From the NCBI GenBank assembly GCA_963801055.1, contig CAWDDE010000003.1:248001-312000 (forward strand): 64,000 nucleotides of DNA. Direction: 5' to 3'. Position numbers and translations under genes: made by a program. The DNA comes from DASUPK01 sp963801055. GTDB lineage: Bacteria > Actinomycetota > Thermoleophilia > Solirubrobacterales > 70-9. The notes under the pieces were generated by a model that did no database searches, was not told where the DNA came from, and saw only the letters and a program-made list of their open reading frames with translations. Of the stretch, positions 8,773 to 16,699 are shown piece after piece (positions within the stretch are counted from its first letter, which is position 1; every line of letters starts with the position of its first letter).

Positions 8773-8845
8773 GGGCGGTTAGCTCAGTTGGGAGAGCATC
8801 TCGTTTACACCGAGAAGGTCGCCGGTTCGAGCCCGGCACCGCCCA
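8773..8845 (+). tRNA. tRNA-Val (TAC)
   Basis: The acceptor pairs GGGCGGT with ACCGCCC, the anticodon loop TTTACAC carries TAC within a TCTCG/CGAGA stem, and the T arm is GCCGG-TTCGAGC-CCGGC. The discriminator is A and no CCA is encoded. Confidence 0.95.
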
Positions 8846-8847
8846 TC

Positions 8848-8873
8848 GGATTGCGAGCCCTCCCTCCGGGTAT
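8848..8873 (+). promoter_or_regulatory. Weak SigB/SigF-type promoter candidate
   Basis: GGATTG, 14 bases and GGGTAT lie 42 bases upstream of the 45-residue membrane protein ATG. The -10 half fits the general-stress consensus GGGTA(T/A); the -35 half is poor compared with GTTT. It overlaps the region just after tRNA-Val. Confidence 0.25.
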
Positions 8874-8914
8874 ACGTGCGGCGACCAGCCAGGCCACGGA
8901 AGGAGGGAAATTTC

Positions 8915-9052
8915 ATGTTGTGGTTGATTGCAGGGATAGTCCTGCTGATCATCGCGATCGCGGGCGGCGCCATCGTGCATCCCGTTCTCTTCGCGCTAGC
9001 CATCGTCGCGCTCGTGATTTTCTTCATGGGGCGCGGCACACGCACCGTCTGA
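8915..9052 (+). CDS. 45-residue hydrophobic membrane protein, DUF5670/lmo0937-like
   Basis: A small gene with an excellent ribosome site, AAGGAGGG, 8 bases before the ATG. The product begins MLWLIAGIVLLIIAIAGG, has two hydrophobic helices (about residues 2-18 and 22-38) and ends in a basic GRGTRTV tail. This matches the general form of the two-helix hydrophobic proteins common in soil actinobacteria and firmicutes, often stress-associated; the exact function is unknown. A GGGGGAG/CTCCCCC hairpin follows 14 bases after the stop. Confidence 0.7.
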   Translation: MLWLIAGIVLLIIAIAGGAIVHPVLFALAIVALVIFFMGRGTRTV

Positions 9053-9066
9053 GCATCCCTGCGCTT

Positions 9067-9104
9067 GGGGGAGTACAGGTAGGTGGTTGCCCGACTCCTC
9101 CCCC
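9067..9104 (+). terminator. Terminator-like hairpin after the small membrane protein
   Basis: GGGGGAG at 9067-9073 pairs perfectly with CTCCCCC at 9098-9104, starting 14 bases after the stop codon. The loop is 24 bases and no long U-run follows, as is common in high-GC actinobacteria. Confidence 0.4.
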
Positions 9105-9260
9105 TTCGCGCATGGGGTTGCCAGCGGCGACCCGCTCACCGACCGGGTGGTGATCTGCACCCGCATCGAATCCGTTCTCGAGCTCGACGCTGACCGCGAT
9201 GTCACAGCGGCACTCTATGGGCAGCTTTGGGATAGGTTGCCCGTGGACGGACGAAGGTGA
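9102..9260 (+). pseudogene. Possible PhoD-like phosphatase fragment
   Basis: In one frame this short stretch reads PFAHGVASGDPLTDRVVICT, which closely resembles the N-terminal GVASGDP segment of PhoD-type alkaline phosphatases. The following 30 or so codons do not look like PhoD. There is no start codon or ribosome site, and a stop follows at 9258. It is best read as a decayed fragment; chance resemblance cannot be excluded. Confidence 0.35.
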
Positions 9261-9270
9261 AGGAGAAGCC

Positions 9271-9657
9271 TTGGACGCAGCCCAGCTGAAGCGCATCCCG
9301 CTGTTCTCGGATGCCTCCGATCAAGAGCTCAGGCGGGTAGCGGTTTTCGCCCAGTTGAAGGAGGTTCCGGAGGGGGAGGTGGTGATCGAGGAGGGAGGTT
9401 TCTCGCACGAGCTGCTCGCGATCGAGGAGGGCACGGCAGAGGTGACTCGCGACGGTGAGCACATCGCCGACCTCGGCCCGGGCGACATCTTCGGAGAAGC
9501 AGGGATGCTCGACGACGAGATGCGCAGCGCGACCGTCACCGCGACCTCGAGGCTGCGGTTGATCAGCATCGGCCACTTCGAGGTGAAGAAGCTGAAGAAG
9601 GATGCGCCAGAGGTCTACGCGCGGATCGAGGCCCTGGTCGAGGAGCGCAAGTCCTAG
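9271..9657 (+). CDS. Cyclic-nucleotide-binding-domain protein
   Basis: A 128-residue stand-alone CNBD beta-roll. The family shape is clear: LKRIPLFSDASDQELRRVA at the N terminus, a GDIFGEAGMLDDEMRSATVTA phosphate-binding-cassette-like stretch in the middle, and a C-terminal helix. The cassette has GEAGMLDDEMRSATV in place of the canonical GELALL...RAATV, so nucleotide binding is uncertain. There is no DNA-binding domain, so it probably acts as a small regulator or scaffold. A TTG start is chosen because AGGAG lies five bases upstream. Its stop shares CTAG with the stop of the convergent FAH gene. Confidence 0.75.
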   Translation: MDAAQLKRIPLFSDASDQELRRVAVFAQLKEVPEGEVVIEEGGFSHELLAIEEGTAEVTRDGEHIADLGPGDIFGEAGMLDDEMRSATVTATSRLRLISIGHFEVKKLKKDAPEVYARIEALVEERKS

Positions 9658-10493
9658 GCAATCGTGGTGCGGAGCTCGCCGAGGGTCGGCGACGCGATCA
9701 CGATCTCATCTCCCGGCTTGAGCCAGACTCGGGGCTGACGGACGCTCCCGACTCCCGACGGTGTTCCGGTGGAGACGATGTCTCCCGGCTCGAGCGTCAT
9801 CCAGCGCGACAGCCGCGCGACCAGGTCGGCCACGGAGAAGATCAGGTCCGAGGTCGATGCCTCCTGCATGCGCTCACCGTTGAGATCGAGCCTGAATTCG
9901 ATCTCATCCGGCGGGCCCGCCTCGTCCGGCGTCACCAGCGCCGGGCCGCAGGGGGCCGAGCCGTCGAAGACCTTGCCGGGCATCCACTGCGGCGTCGCGA
10001 ACTGGAGGTCGCGGGCGGAGAGGTCGTTGAGCAGCATGTAGCCGGCGACCGCCTCGAGGGCCTCGGCCGGCTCGACCCGACTGCAGCGGCGCCCAACGAC
10101 GAATGCGACCTCCGCCTCGTAGTCCACCTTCTCGCTCGCCTCGGGCAGGGCAACGGTCGCATCCGACGGGGTGAGCGCGTTGCGGAACTTCGCGAAGAAG
10201 GTCGGCTCGGCCGGCGGGTCGATGCCCGCCTCCGCCGCATGCGAGCGGTAGTTGAGCCCGATGCAGATGATCTTGTCGGGGTCTGGCACGGGCGGAAGTA
10301 GTCGCAAGACGGTCGCAGGCTCGACGTCGGCTGCAGTCAGGCTCGCGGCCAGCTCCTCGACCCGGTTAGCGGCGATCAGCTCGCTGACGCCGATTCGATC
10401 AGTGCCCAGGACCTCTGCGGCGTCGACCACTCCATCGGCGGTCTGCACTCCCGCGCGCTCCTCTGAGGTGGTCCGGTAGGTGACCAGCCGCAT
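9654..10493 (-). CDS. Fumarylacetoacetate hydrolase (FAH) family protein
   Basis: A 279-residue FAH-superfamily enzyme. The metal-binding core is visible: IGLNYRSHAAE, DYEAEVAFVVGRR, MLLNDLSARDLQ and TGTPSGVG near the C terminus. Members hydrolyse or decarboxylate acylpyruvates and 2-hydroxyhepta-2,4-dienedioates in aromatic and tyrosine degradation, or act as oxaloacetate decarboxylases; the substrate cannot be assigned here. The N-terminal 70 residues form the typical small cap domain. It is convergent with the CNBD gene. Confidence 0.85.
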   Translation of the reverse strand: MRLVTYRTTSEERAGVQTADGVVDAAEVLGTDRIGVSELIAANRVEELAASLTAADVEPATVLRLLPPVPDPDKIICIGLNYRSHAAEAGIDPPAEPTFFAKFRNALTPSDATVALPEASEKVDYEAEVAFVVGRRCSRVEPAEALEAVAGYMLLNDLSARDLQFATPQWMPGKVFDGSAPCGPALVTPDEAGPPDEIEFRLDLNGERMQEASTSDLIFSVADLVARLSRWMTLEPGDIVSTGTPSGVGSVRQPRVWLKPGDEIVIASPTLGELRTTIA

Positions 10494-10621
10494 CTCACCC
10501 GCACCCTAGTCAGTCTGCCCGTCATCCGGCGGGCGTGTTCGCTAGGTTCCCGCGCCAGCAAGAGGGGGGAATCCCCAGATCCAAGAAGCGGGTGTGTAGG
10601 TAACTCCCGAGGAGGCAACGA

Positions 10622-10831
10622 ATGGCAGAAGGCACCGTGAAGTGGTTCAGCAACGAGAAGGGGTACGGCTTCATCACGCCGGACGACGGCGGCAAGGACC
10701 TCTTCGTCCACTTCTCCAACATCGGCGGGGACGGCTACCGTTCGCTCGACGACGGCGCGCGCGTCAGCTACGAGTCGGAGGAGGGCCCGAAGGGCCCAGT
10801 CGCCACCAACGTTTCCGAGCTGAGCGGCTAG
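10622..10831 (+). CDS. cspA: Cold-shock protein, CspA family
   Basis: A 69-residue OB-fold RNA chaperone. RNP-1 (KGYGFI) and RNP-2 (LFVHF) are intact, and the start MAEGTVKWF is typical. A ribosome site GAGGAGG lies 7 bases before the ATG. The 128-base region upstream is G-rich with short inverted repeats (GCCCG/CGGGC near 10518) that may form a structured leader, as is usual for csp genes. Confidence 0.95.
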   Translation: MAEGTVKWFSNEKGYGFITPDDGGKDLFVHFSNIGGDGYRSLDDGARVSYESEEGPKGPVATNVSELSG

Positions 10832-10868
10832 CCTCCAGCAAGCGGCGGAGCCACCGCCGCACGCCCTC

Positions 10869-10942
<74 letters not shown>

Positions 10943-11073
10943 TTAGAGGAAGCTGCCGCCGTCGTGACGGCCGCAGATACACGCGGAGGGTCGATCGGTG
11001 GAGGGTCTGTGGGGGAATTTGAGGTTGCCCTGTCTCCTGGCCCGCTGACGCCGTCCGCGATGCTTTGAGGGGT

Positions 11074-12147
11074 ATGGCGGCCGCAGTCGACATCACCGCG
11101 CCCACGTCCTCGGCGGAGCAGCTCCCGCGCGAGTTTCAGCCGAAGTCACTGCGCCATCGCGCGGCGCAGGCGCTCATTGCGCTTGCGGTCCTGTTCGCGG
11201 TGGTCCTGTTCGCGCCGGGGCTCGACGAGGTGCGGGACAAGCTCGGCGGGGCGAGCCCCGTCTGGCTGGTGGCGGCGGCGGCGCTGGAGGGCCTCTCCTT
11301 CGTCTCGTACATCGTCATGTTCGGACCGATCTTCTGCACCGGTCTGACCTGGCGACGAAGCTGGGAGGTCGGCGGATCGGAGCTCGCAATGGGCTCGCTG
11401 GTTCCCGCCAGTGGAGCCGGCGGGCTGGCGCTGGGGGCCTGGGTGCTCCACCGCGGCGGCATGGACGGAGAGCGGATCGCACGCCGCTCCGTCGCCTTCT
11501 TCCTGATCAAGAGCGGAGTCAACTTTCTGGCGGTGGCGCTGATCGGCACAGCGCTCGCGGTTGGCCTGCTGGGTCCGGACCAGCCGCTCTGGCTGACCGC
11601 GCTCCCGGCCGCCCTGGCGGTGCTCGCCATTGCCGTCGCGGCGGTGCTTCCCCGGCTCGGCTCGGGCGAGCGCCTGGCGCCCGATGCGTCGCTCCCACGC
11701 CGTGGCCTGAACGCCTCCCGTCGGGCCCTGATAGACGGGATCGCGGAAGCGGGCCAGATCCTGCGCTCCGGCAATCGCCGCGTGCTCGTCGGGTCGGTCG
11801 GCTACTGGGCGTTCGACAATGCGGTGCTCTGGGCGACCTTTCATGCCGTCGGCGTCTCGCCGCCGATCACGGTGGTGCTGATGGGCTACCTGATCGGGCA
11901 ACTCGGCGGCCTCCTCCCGTTTCCCGGCGGCATCGGCGGGATCGACCTCGGGCTGATCGGCGTCCTGATCGCCTACGGCGCTCCCGCGGCGGCCACGGCC
12001 GCGGCAGTGTTCGGCTACCACCTGATCCTCTTCTGGCTGCCCCTGATCGTGGGTGGGATCGCGTTCCTGAGGCTGCGCCGCGACATGCCCGGCGGCACCG
12101 AGTTCACGGCGTGTGCGCCGGCGATCGCCATTCAGACGCTCGATTGA
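11074..12147 (+). CDS. Lysylphosphatidylglycerol-synthase-TM/UPF0104-like integral membrane protein
   Basis: A 357-residue protein with about eight transmembrane segments in the pattern of the LPG_synthase_TM (AglD/UPF0104) family, including the late glycine-proline-rich motif GGLLPFPGGIGGIDLGLIG that is diagnostic for the group. Members are flippase-like or sit beside lipid and glycan biosynthesis genes. No soluble synthase domain is attached. A membrane glycosyltransferase gene follows 58 bases later on the same strand, so a role in cell-envelope glycan or lipid transfer is plausible. Confidence 0.8.
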   Translation: MAAAVDITAPTSSAEQLPREFQPKSLRHRAAQALIALAVLFAVVLFAPGLDEVRDKLGGASPVWLVAAAALEGLSFVSYIVMFGPIFCTGLTWRRSWEVGGSELAMGSLVPASGAGGLALGAWVLHRGGMDGERIARRSVAFFLIKSGVNFLAVALIGTALAVGLLGPDQPLWLTALPAALAVLAIAVAAVLPRLGSGERLAPDASLPRRGLNASRRALIDGIAEAGQILRSGNRRVLVGSVGYWAFDNAVLWATFHAVGVSPPITVVLMGYLIGQLGGLLPFPGGIGGIDLGLIGVLIAYGAPAAATAAAVFGYHLILFWLPLIVGGIAFLRLRRDMPGGTEFTACAPAIAIQTLD

Positions 12148-12205
12148 GAGGGTGGTCGGCGGCTTGTCGGCGCCGCGCGGGATCCGAATCCGGTAGCCAT
12201 TGCGA

Positions 12206-13933
12206 ATGCAATCGCGCCGGATGCGGCTGCCGCTGGCCGCGCTGATCGCTCTGGCCGGCATCGCCGTGACTCCGGCGGCTGCGCTCGGGAGCGGCGAAAT
12301 CCCGGCCGACCCCGCCGACCAGCCGCCTTTCGACGGGGGCAGGCCCTACCAACTGTCGGTTCCCCCTTCCGAGTCCCAGCCTCCACCCGGGTTCAGCTTG
12401 GATGCGCAGCGCGTCGCTGGCATCGCGACAGCGTCGGTGGGCGGGGAGCTGGCCGACCGGGCGCAGCGGGTACGGGTTCGCACGCGGCTCGGCGACAACG
12501 GCCGGAACCAATGGCAGGTCGACTTCTACGAGGCCGATGGCCACGACGTCGCCGAGGTCGTCATCGAAGACGCGACGGGAGACGTGGTCGAGAAGTGGAC
12601 CGGAGCGCAGGTCGATACGAAGCTCGCCCGCGGCTATCAGGGGGCGGTCGCCGGCAAGGTGAACCGCTGGTGGGTCTGGCTTCCGCTCTGCGTGCTCTTT
12701 CTCGCGCCGTTCGTCGATCCGCGACGACCGCTGCGGCTGATCCATCTCGACCTGCTGGCGCTGCTCGGGTTCAGCGTCTCGCTCTTCTTCTTCAACAAGG
12801 CCGAGATCGGGCTCTCGGTGGGACTCGTCTATCCGGTGCTCGCCTACGTCTTCCTACGCATGTTGTTCGCCGGCTTCCGGCCGCTGGAGAGGCGGGACCG
12901 GTTGCTGCCCGTGGCGCCGCGTGGCCTGCTGGTCGCGGGGATCGTGGCGCTGGTCGCCTTCCACACCGCGTACGTAGCGACCGAGGGCAAGGTGATCGAC
13001 GTCGGGCTCGCGGGGGTGATCGGCGCGGATCGGCTCGCTCATGGCGAAGACATCTATGGCGAGGACTTCTCGCAGGGGCTTCCCCCGAGCTCGGACATCC
13101 GCGGCGACGTCTACGGGCCGGTCAACTACCTCGGCTACGTCCCCTTCGAGCTGGCCTTCCCCTGGAGCGGGCGCTGGGACTCCGTGCCCGCCGCTCGCGC
13201 GGCGGCCCTCGGCTTCGAGCTGCTTACCGCGCTGGCGCTCTTCGCCCTCGGCGGGCGGCTCCGCCCGGGTACCGACGGCTCGACCCTCGGGATTGCGCTG
13301 GCCTACGCATGGCTCGCCTACCCGTTCACGATGTACACGCTCGGCTCGAGCTTCAACGACTCGCTCGTCGCCCTCTTGGTCGTCTGTTGCCTCCTCGTGG
13401 TCTCATCGGCTCCGGCCCGGGGGGCGATGTCGGCACTGGCGGGGCTGGCCAAGTTCGGGCCGCTGATCCTCGCGCCGCTGTTCGCCGCCGGCAACGGCGA
13501 GCGCCGCACCCGCCCCTTGGTCCTCTTCGCGCTCGCCTTTCTCCTCACCGCGGCGGTGGTCACGATCCCGCTGCTGCCCGACGGCGGCTTCCGCGAGCTC
13601 TACGACCGCTCTCTCGGCTACCAGGCCTCGCGCGGCTCGCCCTTCAGCGTCTGGGGTCAGGCGCCGTCGCTGCACCCCCTGCAGACGGTGACGAAGGCGG
13701 CCGCGGTGGCTCTCGCCGTGGCGTTCTTCTTCGCGCCTCGCCTCCGCTCGACCGTGCAGCTGGCGGCACTGGCGGCGGCGCTTTTGATCGCCATCCAGGT
13801 GACGGCCAACCACTGGTTCTATCCCTATGCGGTCTGGTTCGCGCCGCTCGTCCTGGTGGCCGTCTTCGCCCAGCAGCGGGGACCCGAGCCGTCGCTTCGG
13901 GCACGGCCCCGAGCGGCCGCCAGGCAGGTCTAG
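12206..13933 (+). CDS. Membrane GT-C-like glycosyltransferase with PepSY-like N-terminal domain
   Basis: A 575-residue protein. An N-terminal signal or anchor (LPLAALIALAGIAVTPAAA) is followed by an extracytoplasmic PepSY-like region (QWQVDFYEADGHDVAEVVIE) and then about ten transmembrane helices. After the second helix cluster comes ADRLAHGEDIYG...DVYGPVNYL, the acidic loop pattern of GT-C/GT87-type polyprenyl-phosphate-sugar transferases. It probably adds a sugar to an envelope glycan or lipid. The start could also be the ATG five codons later. It lies downstream of the flippase-like gene and converges with ferritin. Confidence 0.68.
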   Translation: MQSRRMRLPLAALIALAGIAVTPAAALGSGEIPADPADQPPFDGGRPYQLSVPPSESQPPPGFSLDAQRVAGIATASVGGELADRAQRVRVRTRLGDNGRNQWQVDFYEADGHDVAEVVIEDATGDVVEKWTGAQVDTKLARGYQGAVAGKVNRWWVWLPLCVLFLAPFVDPRRPLRLIHLDLLALLGFSVSLFFFNKAEIGLSVGLVYPVLAYVFLRMLFAGFRPLERRDRLLPVAPRGLLVAGIVALVAFHTAYVATEGKVIDVGLAGVIGADRLAHGEDIYGEDFSQGLPPSSDIRGDVYGPVNYLGYVPFELAFPWSGRWDSVPAARAAALGFELLTALALFALGGRLRPGTDGSTLGIALAYAWLAYPFTMYTLGSSFNDSLVALLVVCCLLVVSSAPARGAMSALAGLAKFGPLILAPLFAAGNGERRTRPLVLFALAFLLTAAVVTIPLLPDGGFRELYDRSLGYQASRGSPFSVWGQAPSLHPLQTVTKAAAVALAVAFFFAPRLRSTVQLAALAAALLIAIQVTANHWFYPYAVWFAPLVLVAVFAQQRGPEPSLRARPRAAARQV

Positions 13934-13954
13934 CGGGCGCTCGCGCCGCCTGGA

Positions 13955-14488
13955 CTAAAGAGCTCCGCCCGCGGGGGGCGGCATGGCCGGGTCGGTGCCC
14001 TGGTCCCCGAGCTGCTCGCGAGCGAGGAAGTCCTCGACCAGCAGGGGGCTGTCCGCCGAGCGCTCGACCACGTTGAGCAGGTCGGTCATCGACGAGACCT
14101 CCTCGACCTGCTCCTTCACGAACCAGGTGAGGAACTGCTCGGCGGGGAAGTCGCCGCTGTCGCGGGCGAGCTTGAACAGATCGTTGATCTCGTCGCTGAC
14201 GCGCTTCTCCTGCTCCAGCGCCATCCTCACCGGCCCTGCGAAGTCGTCGTACCTGGTTTGCTGGGACTTGATGTCGGGGATCCGCACCTCCTCGTCGGTG
14301 TCGAGCAGGTACTGGACCATGATCATCGCGTGATTGCGCTCCTCGACGGCCTGGCGGTAGAAGAAGGCGGCCAGCTGCGGCAGCGTCTCGGAGTCGTAGT
14401 AGACGGCGGCGCCGATGTACTGCTGCGAGGCGGCGAACTCGTTCGAGATCTGCTCGTTGAGGGCGTCGGCGAAACTCTGATCAGTCAT
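13955..14488 (-). CDS. Ferritin
   Basis: A 177-residue four-helix-bundle ferritin. The first helix has EQISNEFAASQQY, and the second contains QAVEERNHAMIMVQYLL, whose E-x-x-x-H pair matches the ferroxidase ligands. The helix-4 region has WFVKEQVEEVSSM with the expected glutamates. It stores iron as a ferric mineral in a 24-mer shell. The C terminus (PAMPPPAGGAL) is a flexible extension. The ATG is preferred over a TTG two codons upstream. It starts 9 bases after the enolase-superfamily gene stop, so the two may be cotranscribed. Confidence 0.87.
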   Translation of the reverse strand: MTDQSFADALNEQISNEFAASQQYIGAAVYYDSETLPQLAAFFYRQAVEERNHAMIMVQYLLDTDEEVRIPDIKSQQTRYDDFAGPVRMALEQEKRVSDEINDLFKLARDSGDFPAEQFLTWFVKEQVEEVSSMTDLLNVVERSADSPLLVEDFLAREQLGDQGTDPAMPPPAGGAL

Positions 14489-14497
14489 GCTCAAACC

Positions 14498-15568
14498 CTA
14501 TTCGCCCCAGCGAAAGCCCGTCTCCGTGGGCATCGGCTCGAGCGGGCTGGAAGGGAGGCCGGGTTCGGTCCCGGCGGTGTTGTAGCCGGAGGGCGCCACG
14601 TCGTTGGGGGTGTCCGGGTGGAAGAGGGAGGCCAGATACTGGATCTGACCGCGCCCCGGGCCGAGTTCCCACTGGCCCCCGCCGTAGGCGCCGATGCCGT
14701 TGTCCTCGCAGTAGTCGTACGCCGCGAACAGCTCCTCGAGCGGGCCGAATCGCGACGGCTTGATGTTGACCATCCTCGGCGGCCAGGGCCGAGCCTTGAT
14801 GTCGTCGACCGAGTGGATCGGCGCATCCCAAGTGACCCGGTCGGCGACCGGGTCGAGGATCGGCTTGGTCTCCTCGTTCACGTCGGGGTCCTCCAGCCAG
14901 GCGTCGGGGAACGCCTCGATCAGCTTCCGGTACAGCGCCGGATCGGTTTCGACGTCGACCGGGGTGCCCTTGTACTGGCCCTTCAAATCGAGCGAGTCGA
15001 CGGCGCCGGTTTCGACGAGTTGCCCGATCAGCTCGTCGCTCCAGTCGTTGGTGGGATCGAGCTTGAAGCGAAGCGTGGGGTAGATCTCGAGTCGCTTGCG
15101 GACCGGCTCGATCGTCGAGGGCTCATCTGAGCCCGGAGGTGTCAGCCGCATGGAGACGACGAAGGTCACCGGGCGTGGCTCCCGGCCCAGCACCTCGTGG
15201 AGCGACTTGCCCGCCTGGCGGAGCGCCAGGTCTAGGGCCGCGCTCTCGAACGCCCAGCGCCGGTAGTTGGCCGAGACCTCACGCTCGGGCGGGCTCGGGA
15301 ACAGGTCCAGGCCCTCCAGCAGCTCGGAGAACGAGCCGATGGTGTGCTCTCCGGCGAGTTCGAGGACCGGCCCGGCGTCCCGGAAGGCGACATGGTCGAG
15401 TGCGTCGTAGACGACGTCTTCGCCCATGCCCGCGTGGCCGCCGCCCTTCAGGTGAATGATCGTGGTGAGGCGATCGAAGTCCGTACCGGGTAGATGGAAC
15501 TCCAGGCCCTGAAGCTCGTAGGCGTCGATCTGCAACGGCAGATCGGCGATCTTGTCGTAGCTGGCCAC
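14498..15568 (-). CDS. Enolase-superfamily (mandelate racemase-like) protein
   Basis: A 356-residue protein with the two-domain enolase-superfamily layout. The N-terminal capping domain runs to about residue 135; the barrel then carries a lysine strand (LRFKLDPTNDW), an aspartate (SLDLKGQY), a glutamate (AWLEDPDV) and a late NIKPSRFGPLEE strand. These are metal and catalytic positions of muconate-cycloisomerase and related enzymes, though the KxK motif is not standard. The substrate is unknown; the acid-sugar dehydratase or dipeptide-epimerase groups are candidates. Ferritin follows on the same strand. Confidence 0.75.
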   Translation of the reverse strand: MASYDKIADLPLQIDAYELQGLEFHLPGTDFDRLTTIIHLKGGGHAGMGEDVVYDALDHVAFRDAGPVLELAGEHTIGSFSELLEGLDLFPSPPEREVSANYRRWAFESAALDLALRQAGKSLHEVLGREPRPVTFVVSMRLTPPGSDEPSTIEPVRKRLEIYPTLRFKLDPTNDWSDELIGQLVETGAVDSLDLKGQYKGTPVDVETDPALYRKLIEAFPDAWLEDPDVNEETKPILDPVADRVTWDAPIHSVDDIKARPWPPRMVNIKPSRFGPLEELFAAYDYCEDNGIGAYGGGQWELGPGRGQIQYLASLFHPDTPNDVAPSGYNTAGTEPGLPSSPLEPMPTETGFRWGE

Positions 15569-15693
15569 GAGCGGTGGAATCTACCGACCGGCCGATCCCG
15601 GCTTGCGCGGTCACGTAACGTTGCGGCCCTCCGGCAGACCGGGGATCGTCACGAGAAGCAGATCGGGGATCGTCCACTAGGAGAGGAGAAGCC

Positions 15694-16377
15694 ATGGCCG
15701 AGTCACTCGGCGCCGATGCCGGCGCCGGCCTCAAGGCGCTGGGCATCAACTGCACGCTGAAGCGGTCCCCCGAGATCTCCAACACGGAGGCCCTGATGAA
15801 TCGGGTCCTCGCGATCCTCGCCGAGCACGGCGTCGAGACCGAGCTCCTGCGTCCAGTCGACTACGAGATCAAGTTCGGCGTCACCTCGGACGAGGGGGAC
15901 GGGGATGAGTGGCCGCAGATCCTGGAGAAGATCAAGGCTGCCGACATCCTGCTGATGGGGATGTCGATCTGGTTCGGGGTTCGCTCATCGGTCTGTCAGA
16001 TGGTCATCGAGCGGCTCGACGGCACCTACAACGAGCGCAACGAGGTCGGCCAATATCCGCTCTACAACAAGGTGGCCGGCGTTGTCGTCACGGGGAACGA
16101 GGACGGCGCACACGCGAGCGCCGAGACGACCCTGTTCAACATGACCCACCTCGGCTGTGTCGTCCCACCGAACGTCGACACCTATTGGGTCGGAGAGGCC
16201 GGGCCGGGGCCCTCATACCTCGACGCCGGAGGCCCCGAGCATCCCTATACGCAGCGAACCAGCTCCTGGAGCGCCCACAACCTGCTCCACATGGCGCGCA
16301 TCATCCGGGACAACCCGATCCCGCCGATCGGGAACACATTGGACGAGATGGGCGGCGACGTGATGCATGTGGGGTAG
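15694..16377 (+). CDS. Flavodoxin-family / NADPH-dependent FMN reductase-like protein
   Basis: A 227-residue flavodoxin-fold protein. LGINCTLKRSPEISNTEALM is the FMN-phosphate loop (S/T-rich after strand 1), and ADILLMGMSIWFGVRSSVCQ is the second flavin-contacting loop seen in the NAD(P)H-FMN reductase group. A ribosome site, AGGAGAGGAG, precedes the ATG. The upstream 125 bases hold a direct repeat GGGGATCGTC about 24 bases apart (near 15642 and 15666), which may bind a regulator. The redox partner is not known. Confidence 0.8.
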   Translation: MAESLGADAGAGLKALGINCTLKRSPEISNTEALMNRVLAILAEHGVETELLRPVDYEIKFGVTSDEGDGDEWPQILEKIKAADILLMGMSIWFGVRSSVCQMVIERLDGTYNERNEVGQYPLYNKVAGVVVTGNEDGAHASAETTLFNMTHLGCVVPPNVDTYWVGEAGPGPSYLDAGGPEHPYTQRTSSWSAHNLLHMARIIRDNPIPPIGNTLDEMGGDVMHVG

Positions 16378-16554
16378 GGCGGCGCGACGCGCCGCTGCTG
16401 CCAGGTAGCGGTCGCCCCACTCGCGTAGCGTCATCAGCACCGCGGGTAAAGGTCGAGTCCCATCACGGTGAGCCGGTTATCTTCCGTTCGTTTTCTGAAT
16501 CCAAGGACGGACCCGGCCCGCGCTCAGGCTCAGGTCGCGTCGCGAGGAGGAACC

Positions 16555-16699
16555 ATGCCCAAGCTCGAGCTGACCATCCCCACCGAGGTCCTCTCCGAGG
16601 AGGCCAGTCGTGCTCGAGGCAACCGGGTGGGGCACGGAGGCGGGCCCCCGCGTCTGGGTCCTGGCCGCCGCGACCGATGGCGAGGGGCTGCCGGCATGA
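16555..16699 (+). pseudogene. Tautomerase remnant
   Basis: A very good ribosome site (GAGGAGG) and ATG open a frame that begins MPKLELTIPTEVLSEE, the 4-oxalocrotonate-tautomerase start with the catalytic Pro after Met. About 17 codons later the homologous frame shifts by one and continues VVLEATGWGTEAGPRVWVL, a tautomerase C-terminal segment, to a TGA that overlaps the alcohol dehydrogenase ATG as ATGA. The middle helix of the family is missing, so this is a deleted and frameshifted remnant even after correction. The ATGA coupling suggests the two genes were once one operon. Confidence 0.5.

Noticed and set aside
16468..16695. N-terminal extension of the alcohol dehydrogenase
   Set aside because: The in-frame upstream codons include the remnant tautomerase and out-of-frame sequence; MRALTFVEKG is the family-typical start.
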